Shown here in pieces: positions 9,159 to 17,263 of a stretch of DNA of 38,732 nt. The stretch is from contig QXZH01000143.1 in assembly GCA_009886465.1 (NCBI GenBank), positions 1-38,732 of the forward strand. Reading direction: 5' to 3'. This stretch comes from Opitutaceae bacterium. GTDB lineage: Bacteria; Verrucomicrobiota; Verrucomicrobiia; Opitutales; Coraliomargaritaceae. Positions within the stretch are counted from its first letter, which is position 1. Each line of letters starts with the position of its first letter. The notes beneath the pieces were generated by a model. It was given only the letters and a program-made list of their open reading frames with translations, was not told the DNA's origin and did not search any database. The position numbers were made by a program, and so were the translations under genes.

Positions 9159-9168
9159 AATACCAGGC
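9078..9168 (-). pseudogene. metF: 3' fragment of metF at the left island junction
   Basis: The last 30 or so codons of metF (ending LMEKLKAAGFYKA, stop 9080-9078), identical to intact metF up to 9158 and with two transitions between 9159 and 9168. Beyond that the sequence is unrelated. It has no start and no upstream domain. It marks where the donor's metF fragment ended. Confidence 0.9.
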
Positions 9169-9214
9169 TTTATGGGTGTGACTCGCTATAGCTACTTTTA
9201 CTCAAGACGACACT

Positions 9215-10309
9215 TTAACCGGAATCTCGTTCAATTAGAGTGGGGGCGATTCGAATGAGTTCGTTTCTAACTCCAGGTGTGCTGGAATACTGCTCAATAT
9301 TTGTAACGGCAGTTCTGGCGATTGTCTCCATGTCCTGTTGGATGGTTGTCATCGGAGGAATTGTATTGCGTCCAATTTTTGAGCCATCGTAGCCCAGCAA
9401 CTTGATATCGCTGGGTATGGAAACGTCTAAATAGTCGAGTACCTCCAAATACGTAGTCGCGAGTTCTCCATTGGTGATGAATAGATCTTGTGCGTATTTT
9501 GAATCCTTTAGGTGTTGTTGCACGCTCAAGGCGACTTGGAAGTTGTTTTGTGACCACTTGATGCCGGTAATGCTTAAATCCTGATCATTTCGGCCTGACT
9601 CCAGCCATGTTTGTCTAAAACCATCGATGCGGGGTTGAATGCGGGGGTTTTCTTTGGATCCCTCGAAATAGACGACACATGCTTTTCTTGAATTTTGCCG
9701 GATGAGGCGCTCTGCGGCCATTCGTCCTCCGAGGTGGTGGTCGGTGACTATATTTGCCCGATAACGGTCACTGTAATCTGCATCGAGCCCGATAACGGGA
9801 ATGGGGAAATCATTGTAGTGCTTGAGTAGTTGGGCGCTGCAATTGCTGGCTACAAGTAGGATGTCGCAGTCATCCCATATCTTTTTTGGTGGCTTCGAGT
9901 TCAGTGGCACAAGAATAGTGCTGAGGCTCAGGTTTTGGTGATTGCATTGATCCTGGATCTCGAGCGCGAGCCGGCGAAATCCGGAGAAGCTTATGTATTT
10001 ACCGCCCGGGAAAGCGGCCCGAATACGAAGAGACTGAAGGATTTCAGAGTAAACTTCGTCGGCTATACAATAACGGCGATTGGAGGACGACCTAAGCCAC
10101 TTTTCATCTTTGAGAGTTTTCAGGGCACGCCACGCGGAGTCGCGGCTGATATCCAAGTGCTCAGAAAGTGCGCGTATTGTGGGGAGTGATGCCCCCGGTT
10201 GAAGCTGTTCGGAACGAATGTAGTGCTTGATACGTTCGCTCGCATAGTCCTTGCAGCTCGTTCTTTTAGAGATCGTATTATTGTTGGTTTCTTTGAGTGG
10301 ACTATCCAT
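9215..10309 (-). CDS. GntR-type HTH / LacI-type sensor hybrid transcription regulator
   Basis: 364 residues from the ATG at 10309. Residues about 18-85 form a GntR winged helix-turn-helix (YASERIKHYIRSEQLQPGA, then LPTIRALSEHLDISRDSAWR). The rest resembles the LacI/periplasmic-binding sugar sensor domain (IPVIGLDADYSDRYRANIVT; DHHLGGRMAAERLI; IKLLGYDGSKIGRNTIPPMT). This GntR-LacI layout is that of AraR-like regulators, usually repressors released by a sugar. It is divergent from the GH50-like gene, so it most likely controls the island in response to a breakdown product. TTGTCTGA lies directly before its own start codon and again 20 bp upstream, which suggests autoregulation. No clear ribosome binding site is visible. 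Confidence 0.85.
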   Translation of the reverse strand: MDSPLKETNNNTISKRTSCKDYASERIKHYIRSEQLQPGASLPTIRALSEHLDISRDSAWRALKTLKDEKWLRSSSNRRYCIADEVYSEILQSLRIRAAFPGGKYISFSGFRRLALEIQDQCNHQNLSLSTILVPLNSKPPKKIWDDCDILLVASNCSAQLLKHYNDFPIPVIGLDADYSDRYRANIVTDHHLGGRMAAERLIRQNSRKACVVYFEGSKENPRIQPRIDGFRQTWLESGRNDQDLSITGIKWSQNNFQVALSVQQHLKDSKYAQDLFITNGELATTYLEVLDYLDVSIPSDIKLLGYDGSKIGRNTIPPMTTIQQDMETIARTAVTNIEQYSSTPGVRNELIRIAPTLIERDSG

Positions 10310-10446
10310 ATCAGACAAACTGATTGGTTTTCAGACAAGTATCAATAAAATATTGTTTTCGGCTTGCGAATTGAATCCTGCTCGCTGTATGTCTGTTAAT
10401 TGTTTGATGTTAATATAGAATTGTTAACGCCGCCGTATAACCGAAT
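10310..10446. promoter_or_regulatory. Divergent control region with repeated TTGTCTGA boxes
   Basis: Between the regulator and the GH50-like gene. On the minus strand TTGTCTGA occurs at 10318-10311 and 10338-10331, exactly 20 bp (two helical turns) apart. On the plus strand a one-mismatch form TTGTTTGA is at 10400-10407, next to ATGTCTGT at 10389. A palindromic form of the box (TGTCAGACA) lies upstream of the PEP-CTERM gene at 19305. Half-sites like TTGTC/GACAA fit GntR-family operators. AT-rich TTAATATAGAAT (10410-10421) may hold the -10 of the hydrolase promoter. Confidence 0.5.
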
Positions 10447-12498
10447 ATGAGTTTTTCATTGTTAGGTCTTAAGACCATCCTCCTTTTCTGCGTAGCGAGC
10501 ATTTTTTTCTGCGCCAATTTAAGCGCTGAAAGTTCTATAGATGATGTAGTTAAGGTAGACGGTGATCTGAGCTTACGGGCTATAAGTAATGATATTTATG
10601 AGCTTCATTTAAATGTACCGAAGGGCGAAGGAATTGTCTTGTTTGATTTCTGTCAGAGTCCTATTGATTTATCTCGTTTTACGCATGCCGTCATTGACTT
10701 GCAAAACCTCTCAAATGCACGATTGGATGTTCGAATGATGGCGACTAGCGAGGCGGTTAAGAATGACCGTTATGCTTCCGGGCGTTTTCTGCTTCAGCCG
10801 GCAGAGGCGGAAGAGATAAAGGTTTTATTGAATCGGAAATATTTCCCTGAGGAAAGTGCGTGGCGTGAGACTTTCGGGCGCATCCGTGGCCTGCCCGGTG
10901 GGCACTTTAGCAATTGGCGCTATTTGGATACTTCAAATATGAGGATAGTTAAGCTAAAGATTACTTGGGATGGCTTGCCCTCAGGGGAGGGCAAGCTACT
11001 AATATCTAAGCCGCGTGGGAGTGGTGCCTATACTAGCGATTCGCTTACGCCCGATGATTTACCGCAGCCGTTGTTGGATACGATGGGTCAACTGGTTGAT
11101 CAAGAGTGGGACGGACGTGTTAACAGTGTTTCTGAGTTAGCTGCCGATGGAGCCCGCGACTTGGCAGAGTTTACGAACTATCCTGTTATGGCTGGCTTCA
11201 CTGAATATGGTGGTTGGAAAGGTGGCCCACGTTACGATGCGACGGGGCACTTCTATACCAAAAAGGTCGATGGTAAGTGGTGGTTTGTTGATCCTGAGGG
11301 CTATCTCTTCTGGTCGCTGGGAGTGACGGGAGTCGGTGGTGGTGCAGTGACACCTGTTAAAGGGCGTGAGCGCTTTTTCCCAGATCTGAGTAATGACGAT
11401 TTTTGGCGTGTGGAAAATTTGAGCCATGGGTATGATTTCACTCTTGGGAATTTGTATCGCAAATATGGCGAAGGCTGGGAAGAAGCGAATCAGCAGGTGA
11501 CTTTTGGACGTATGCGCTCCTGGGGTCTAAACACAGCTGGAGCTTGGTCGGTTAAGTCAGTCCTTGGCCATGGAAAAGTCCCCTACACAATCATTATTCA
11601 TCCGAAGTTACAGGTTCTTGGTGGGCTCGAAAAAATTCCGGATCCATTCTCGCTGGTATTTCGAAAAAGTTTACTGAAAGAGTTAGAGACTGCGGCAACG
11701 CTGTATTCGGGTGACGCTTGGAACTTGGGTGTTTTCATTGATAATGAGTTGTCATGGGGAAAGGGAACTCGAGTTGCACGCGAAGTGATCGACCTCAAAA
11801 TTTCGGTTCCTGCAAAAAAAGCCATGGTGGATATGTTGGCTAAAAAATACGGTGTGATTGAATCACTCAACAGGGCTTGGAGAACTGACTTTAAGAGCTT
11901 TGATTCTATTCGTAGCCTTGCCGGTGGCTCAGCGAATGATGCCTACCTCCATGACCTTCAGCTCTATGTAAATTTCCATGCGGAAACGTATTTTGCATAT
12001 TGTGCTGCGGCATTAGAGGAACACTTTCCGGGGCATCTATATCTTGGTTGTCGTTTCCATGGCAGTATTTATGATCGCAAGAACGTTATCGTGCAGAATG
12101 CCGCCTCTCGTTACGTCGATGTGATGAGCTATAATATCTATAAAAATTCGATCCATGATATTGTGACTGATCAAGAGGTCGATCGTCCCATTTTGATCGG
12201 TGAATTTCACTTTGGCACTGGTTCACACGGTGTTTGGGGTTCTGGTTTGGTTGCCTGCAATTCACTGGAACATCAGGCAGAGCTCTATCAATTGTATGTT
12301 ACAGAAGCCGTTGAGCATCCAAGCTTTGTTGGTGCGCATTGGTTTAAGTGGGCGGATCATCCGACGACAGGTCGCTACGATGGCGAGAATTACCGTATTG
12401 GTTTTGTGAGCATCGTGGATCGTGTTTACGAGACGCTGACAGACGCGATTCAGAATACCGCCAATCAGATGTATTCCCGCCGCCACTCAACTGAATGA
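10447..12498 (+). CDS. Secreted GH50-like beta-agarase
   Basis: 683 residues with a signal peptide (about 1-27, ending FFCANLSAE). An N-terminal beta-sandwich-like part (30-200) precedes a TIM-barrel catalytic part (about 230-670). The C-terminal signature GAHWFKWADHPTTGRYDGEN, followed by YRIGFV, is characteristic of GH50 agarases. Candidate catalytic acids are Glu434 in FIDNELSWG (acid/base) and Glu586 in IGEFHFG (nucleophile). GH50 enzymes release neoagaro-oligosaccharides, often neoagarobiose, from agar-type galactans. It is followed by a sugar transporter and sulfatases, which fits a sulfated galactan such as agar or porphyran. Activity on another beta-galactan is possible. Confidence 0.8.
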   Translation: MSFSLLGLKTILLFCVASIFFCANLSAESSIDDVVKVDGDLSLRAISNDIYELHLNVPKGEGIVLFDFCQSPIDLSRFTHAVIDLQNLSNARLDVRMMATSEAVKNDRYASGRFLLQPAEAEEIKVLLNRKYFPEESAWRETFGRIRGLPGGHFSNWRYLDTSNMRIVKLKITWDGLPSGEGKLLISKPRGSGAYTSDSLTPDDLPQPLLDTMGQLVDQEWDGRVNSVSELAADGARDLAEFTNYPVMAGFTEYGGWKGGPRYDATGHFYTKKVDGKWWFVDPEGYLFWSLGVTGVGGGAVTPVKGRERFFPDLSNDDFWRVENLSHGYDFTLGNLYRKYGEGWEEANQQVTFGRMRSWGLNTAGAWSVKSVLGHGKVPYTIIIHPKLQVLGGLEKIPDPFSLVFRKSLLKELETAATLYSGDAWNLGVFIDNELSWGKGTRVAREVIDLKISVPAKKAMVDMLAKKYGVIESLNRAWRTDFKSFDSIRSLAGGSANDAYLHDLQLYVNFHAETYFAYCAAALEEHFPGHLYLGCRFHGSIYDRKNVIVQNAASRYVDVMSYNIYKNSIHDIVTDQEVDRPILIGEFHFGTGSHGVWGSGLVACNSLEHQAELYQLYVTEAVEHPSFVGAHWFKWADHPTTGRYDGENYRIGFVSIVDRVYETLTDAIQNTANQMYSRRHSTE

Positions 12499-12545
12499 TT
12501 TTGGCATCAAATTCGATTCATTACCCCTAGGAATAAAAATACTCC

Positions 12546-14051
12546 ATGAAGGATACCAATACTTTAGATGATAATGAGAGGGAAGCGCAGACTTCAAATT
12601 TAGATTCAGGAAGCAGCGCTAGCAACGAAGCATCGGAGGGTCGTCAGGAGGTTCAGGTCGTTCCTCTACGAGAAAAGATCCTGGTCGGCATGGGCGGGAT
12701 GACCATGTTTCATGGTAACACGACCGTGAAAGCGACGGCTATGCCATTCTTCAATATGATTCTTGGCGTTAACCCCGCGCTGCTTGGCCTTGCCTTAGCG
12801 ATTCCCCGAATTTGGGATGCGCTGACTGACCCAATTATGGGGCGTATTTCCGATCGGTTTCACTCGAAGTTAGGCCGACGTCGTCCATTTATCATTTTAG
12901 GCGCGATTCTTATGGGATTGTCTTTCGGCATGATTTGGATGGTGCCGACGACTTGGAGTGAAGGCGGTATCATGGCATGGTTTTTGATTGGTTCGCTGAT
13001 TTTTTATACCTGTTTTACGGTTTTTGCGGTTCCCTTTACCAGTCTTACCTATGAGCTGACACCAAACTATAATGAGCGGACTACGGTGATGGGACACGTC
13101 ACTCTGTGGACTAAGGTCTCTGAGTTTACTTACCAAGGTTTAATTCCTGTTGCAGGGATGCTTGTGACCTGGGGAATCTTCGGCACGCAGGTTGATTCGA
13201 TTCGTGCGGTTATGTGGGGGGTCGCGATTCTCATGATTATGCTTTTTGGTTTGATGCCTGGGCTTTTCGGAAAAGAGCGCTACTACAAAGCTAAGGTTAT
13301 AGGAGAGAAAGTGCATGAAGTAGCGGGCTTTTGGAAGACTGTTGGCCAAACGTTTAGCAATAAAGCCTTTGCGGTTTTGATCACCCTTACACTGTTACAG
13401 ATTATTGCGGGCTTCTTCGGGAGCACTCTTGATTACTACCTACTTGTTTACTACATGTTCGATGGGGACATAGTGGTTGGTTCGCTCTGGAAGTGGTATC
13501 TCTCTATGTCTTACGCGGTTTGTGGCTTTATTGGGATTCCTGTGATGCTCTGGTTTAGTAAGCGCACCAGTAAGCTAATTACTCTGCGTACAGTGTACGT
13601 TTTGGTCATTATCAACGGGGTGATCCGCTGGTTTGTTTATAACCCTGGATTACACCAGTTCATCTTCTTCGATGCCATTTTTGGTTCACTCTACTGGATT
13701 GCTGTTGGCACTGTTATGCAGTCAATGATGGCGGATGTCTGCGATGATGACGAATTGAAACACGGTGACCGCCGTGAAGGTATGTTTGCCGCCGTTTTCG
13801 GTTGGGTGAGTAAGGCCGCGATCTCCGCAAGTATGCTTATTGGTGGTGTCTCACTAGTGATGGTCGGTTTTGATGCGGATCTTGGTGGTAATCAAACCGA
13901 GAGCACTTTCTTGGGCATGCGTATGGTGATGGTGCTTGGCGGCATGATTCCCAATGCAATTGCACTTGGTTTACTGTCGCTATACCCGATCACTAAGGCA
14001 AGAGCCGAGCAAACTCGTCGTGCCTTAGAAGAACGTCGCGGAACTGTCTGA
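12546..14051 (+). CDS. GPH-family (MelB-like) sugar:cation symporter
   Basis: 501 residues with about 12 membrane segments after an acidic, Ser-rich cytoplasmic N-terminus of about 45 residues. The motif IPRIWDALTDPIMGRISDRF, followed by KLGRRRPFI, is the hallmark of the glycoside-pentoside-hexuronide family; the Asp pair corresponds to the cation/sugar site of MelB. It would bring the hydrolase products, probably galactose-containing disaccharides, across the inner membrane with Na+ or H+. It lies 47 bases after the hydrolase gene and 28 before the first sulfatase, so the genes are likely one operon. No SusC/SusD pair is present. Confidence 0.9.
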   Translation: MKDTNTLDDNEREAQTSNLDSGSSASNEASEGRQEVQVVPLREKILVGMGGMTMFHGNTTVKATAMPFFNMILGVNPALLGLALAIPRIWDALTDPIMGRISDRFHSKLGRRRPFIILGAILMGLSFGMIWMVPTTWSEGGIMAWFLIGSLIFYTCFTVFAVPFTSLTYELTPNYNERTTVMGHVTLWTKVSEFTYQGLIPVAGMLVTWGIFGTQVDSIRAVMWGVAILMIMLFGLMPGLFGKERYYKAKVIGEKVHEVAGFWKTVGQTFSNKAFAVLITLTLLQIIAGFFGSTLDYYLLVYYMFDGDIVVGSLWKWYLSMSYAVCGFIGIPVMLWFSKRTSKLITLRTVYVLVIINGVIRWFVYNPGLHQFIFFDAIFGSLYWIAVGTVMQSMMADVCDDDELKHGDRREGMFAAVFGWVSKAAISASMLIGGVSLVMVGFDADLGGNQTESTFLGMRMVMVLGGMIPNAIALGLLSLYPITKARAEQTRRALEERRGTV

Positions 14052-14079
14052 TCCAGGCTGGTTATTATCTATATAAAAT

Positions 14080-15729
14080 ATGGTTACTTTTAAAATTATG
14101 AGAAAATTACCCCTAATGAATCTTCTTGCGCTTATTGCAGCTAGCTCTGCGTATCTATCGACTGGTATATCATCGGTCGAGGCTGCGAGCGTGGATCCAT
14201 CGCGCCCTAATGTAGTCTTGATTGTATGTGATGACCTTAACGATTATGTGGAAGGCTTTGGTGGCCACCCTCAAACGAAGACACCCAATATGGCAAAATT
14301 GGCTGAGAGTGGTGTTCGCTTCACATCTGCTTACAGTAATGTTCCAGTATGCGCGCCCTCAAGGGGCAGTTTCCTGACCGGCATCTATGCGCATACTTCG
14401 GGAAATTTGTTTTGGGCGAAGTGGTATGATAATCCGATCTTGAAGAACTCGAAGACTCTAATGGAGTTTTTTAAGGATGCAGGCTACACTGTCGAAGGCT
14501 CTGGTAAGATGATGCATTTTCATCGCCGTTCGGATTGGACAGAGTTTGCAAATAAAGCGGATTATGGTCCTTTCGCTTTCGATGGTAAAGATCGTGTGGC
14601 ACATTCGGACGTCCCCATGCCTTACAATGACATCGGTCCTGTTGATGGATCATATGGGCCGCTTGAGAATATTCCATTCGAAGGACAGGATAAGCCTGGT
14701 AGTGGTTGGGTGACCGGTGCGTGGAATGATACGAAGCACTTTAATTATTCGGACCCTGATAATCTGGACTTAACGCCCGATGAAAAAAATGCCAAGTGGG
14801 CCAGTGAGCGTATCTCAGAGTTGGCTCAAGCTGATAGCGGGCAGCCGTTCTTCGTCGGTGTTGGTTTTATTCGTCCACACACTCCACTGCACGTACAACA
14901 GCGCTACTTCGACCGTTTCCCGATCGATGAATTGACTATGCCGATCATTAAGCCCGGTGATGCGGAAGATACGCACTACCTCGACGTTTTTAAGGACACA
15001 ATGAAGGGGCCCAAATATTTCCGTGATCTAGTAGCGTCGTATCCAGATATGGAGACCGCGATCCTCACATTTACGCAGGCATATCTCGCATGTGTAAATG
15101 CAGTGGATGAGTGTATTGGCCAGGTGATCGATGCGGTTGAGAATAACGGGCTCAGTGAAAATACAATTATCATCGTCACCAGCGATCATGGTTGGGATAT
15201 GGGGCAGAAAGATTTTCTCTTTAAGCATAGCCCTTGGGAAGGGAGCACACGTATTCCGTTGATAATTCATGCCCCGAGAGTCGCGAAGGCGGGGGCGGAG
15301 GTGAAGCAACCGGTTTCCCTGATTGATCTGTATCCCACGCTGATTGATTTGTGTGGTATTAAAGGGGATAATCGAAAGAATGAAAAAGGCGTGCCGCTCG
15401 ATGGTTTCAGTTTACGGCCTCTACTCGAAGAGCCTGAGGCGGGTCAATGGGATGGTCCCGACGCAGCCCTGAGTATGGTGTATGGCGGACAAAAGGCCGG
15501 AAATTTCAAGCCTGAAGAACGCTGGAATCCCGCAGCGCAAAACTGGTCACTACGCTCCGCTGACTGGCGCTATATTATTTATAATAACGGGATGGAAGAA
15601 CTCTATAATCACCAAATCGACCCACTTGAGTGGGATAATGTCGTCAAACAGCATCCTGAAGTTGCGGCCAAAATGAGGGATGAGGTTAAACGTATCACTC
15701 ATTTAGATACATTAGCCATCCGAAGGTAG
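14080..15729 (+). CDS. Secreted formylglycine sulfatase (first of three)
   Basis: 549 residues; a signal peptide ends near SSVEAAS (about residue 37). Met7 is an alternative start. The fold opens PNVVLIVCDDLNDY with the first metal-binding Asp pair. The modification motif is C-A-P-S-R with Cys91, converted to formylglycine by FGE or an anaerobic maturase not seen here. IVTSDHGWDMGQ and FKHSPWEGSTRIPLIIHAP supply the second metal and sulfate contacts. It most resembles iduronate-2-sulfatase-like S1 enzymes. It would remove sulfate esters from a polysaccharide in the periplasm or outside. Exact substrate position is unknown. Confidence 0.9.
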   Translation: MVTFKIMRKLPLMNLLALIAASSAYLSTGISSVEAASVDPSRPNVVLIVCDDLNDYVEGFGGHPQTKTPNMAKLAESGVRFTSAYSNVPVCAPSRGSFLTGIYAHTSGNLFWAKWYDNPILKNSKTLMEFFKDAGYTVEGSGKMMHFHRRSDWTEFANKADYGPFAFDGKDRVAHSDVPMPYNDIGPVDGSYGPLENIPFEGQDKPGSGWVTGAWNDTKHFNYSDPDNLDLTPDEKNAKWASERISELAQADSGQPFFVGVGFIRPHTPLHVQQRYFDRFPIDELTMPIIKPGDAEDTHYLDVFKDTMKGPKYFRDLVASYPDMETAILTFTQAYLACVNAVDECIGQVIDAVENNGLSENTIIIVTSDHGWDMGQKDFLFKHSPWEGSTRIPLIIHAPRVAKAGAEVKQPVSLIDLYPTLIDLCGIKGDNRKNEKGVPLDGFSLRPLLEEPEAGQWDGPDAALSMVYGGQKAGNFKPEERWNPAAQNWSLRSADWRYIIYNNGMEELYNHQIDPLEWDNVVKQHPEVAAKMRDEVKRITHLDTLAIRR

Positions 15730-15761
15730 CACTTTTAAAATCGTAGAAAGAAATAATCACC

Positions 15762-17165
15762 ATGAGACCTCAGATTAAATTACTCCACATCCTAACTGTG
15801 CTAGGTAGCTTGTTGCTGCTTTCAAATGCACATGCTTCGAAAAAGCCGAACCTTATAGTCATCATGTGTGATGACCTTGGGTATTCGGACTTAGGTTTCA
15901 ATGGTTGTGAGGATATTCCCACGCCGGGGATTGACCGCATCGCAGATGAAGGTGTGAAATTCACTAATGCATATGTTAGTTACCCAGTTTGCGGTCCCAG
16001 TCGAGCTGGTTTTATGACCGGTCGCTACGCGCAGCGTTTTGGTTTTGAACGTAATCCACAGTATGATCCCACCGACCCAAACATGGGCTTGCCTCAGGAA
16101 GAGATGACGCTGGCAGAGTCTCTGGAGCAGGTAGGCTACCATTCCGGTATTATCGGTAAGTGGCACCTCGGTTCACACCCTGCGAATCACCCTTTGAACC
16201 GTGGATTTAATGAGTTTTACGGCCACCTTGGCGGCGGCCACCGCTATTTTCCCGAGCTATTGACTGATCGTGACATCTTCGAGCCTATGAGTGACTATGA
16301 GAGTTATTTCACTTATATCGTTCGTGACCACCAGACAGTGGAGACGGATCAGTATTTGACCGATGAATTTTCAGATGAAGCCGTGGATTTTGTGAAGCGT
16401 AATCAGGACAAGCCTTTCTTCCTTTTTCTATCCTACAATGCGCCGCACCTTCCGCTTGAGGCAACCGAAGAGTATTTGTCCCGCTTCAATCATATTGAAG
16501 ATCCCAAGCGACGTACCTACGCGGCAATGGTGAGCGCAGTTGATGATGGGGTCGGTGAGATGCTGGCTACACTCGATGAACTCGGAATCGAGGAAGACAC
16601 GATTATATTCTTTCTTTCTGATAATGGCGGTGTTTCCAAAAAAAATGCGTCCAATAATAAACCTCTTCGCGGCCAGAAAGGTGATATTTGGGAAGGTGGC
16701 TTTCGGGTACCTATGGCAGCGCGTTGGCCATCTGCCTTTGAGGCGGGCATTGTTTACGATTTACCGGTGATATCACTGGATATCTTTGCTACGATTGCTG
16801 GTTTGAATAACGCACCAGCTAATCAAGGGCGGCCGCTGGACGGCGTTAACCTAGTGCCATTCGTCAATGGTGAGGATACTGGTGTACCGCATGAAGCAAT
16901 TTACCTGCGTAAATATGACCAACAGCGTTACGCGATTCGGTATCACGATTACAAGTTGGTCATACCCAAATTGAATGCGAAACCTCAATTATATGAGCTT
17001 TCTGAAGATATTGGCGAAACCAATAACATTGCTAACGCTCACCCCGAAAAGCTGGAGCAGTTGGATGAAATGCTCAAGGAATGGACATCTGAGCTTCAGG
17101 ACCCAGCCTTCTTAGGGCTAACGCATTCGGATGCCTGGATCAAGAAAAGGAACAAGCAGAAGTAG
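15762..17165 (+). CDS. Secreted formylglycine sulfatase (second of three)
   Basis: 467 residues with signal peptide (ending NAHAS, about residue 26). LIVIMCDDLGYSDLG carries the metal-binding aspartates. The active-site motif is C-G-P-S-R with Cys77, followed by AGFMTGRYAQRFG. GKWHLGSHP and FFLSDNGG are further S1-sulfatase signatures, and EGGFRVPMAARWP follows. It belongs to the arylsulfatase A / N-acetylgalactosamine-6-sulfatase-like group, which includes many carrageenan and porphyran sulfatases. It lies 32 bases after the previous sulfatase, in the same operon. It differs clearly from the first in length and motif context, so the two likely act on different sulfate positions. Confidence 0.9.
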   Translation: MRPQIKLLHILTVLGSLLLLSNAHASKKPNLIVIMCDDLGYSDLGFNGCEDIPTPGIDRIADEGVKFTNAYVSYPVCGPSRAGFMTGRYAQRFGFERNPQYDPTDPNMGLPQEEMTLAESLEQVGYHSGIIGKWHLGSHPANHPLNRGFNEFYGHLGGGHRYFPELLTDRDIFEPMSDYESYFTYIVRDHQTVETDQYLTDEFSDEAVDFVKRNQDKPFFLFLSYNAPHLPLEATEEYLSRFNHIEDPKRRTYAAMVSAVDDGVGEMLATLDELGIEEDTIIFFLSDNGGVSKKNASNNKPLRGQKGDIWEGGFRVPMAARWPSAFEAGIVYDLPVISLDIFATIAGLNNAPANQGRPLDGVNLVPFVNGEDTGVPHEAIYLRKYDQQRYAIRYHDYKLVIPKLNAKPQLYELSEDIGETNNIANAHPEKLEQLDEMLKEWTSELQDPAFLGLTHSDAWIKKRNKQK

Positions 17166-17263
17166 GTTGTAGTAATTTTCATGTATTGGCTATGTTGTCC
17201 TCCATGTTTCAATCTTCTCTTTGGATGATTGTCCGAAGGTCGTTTTCTTTCATTGATTAAAAT

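Noticed and set aside
9215-10309. Classical LacI repressor
   Set aside because: The sensor half is LacI-like but the DNA-binding half is a GntR winged helix.
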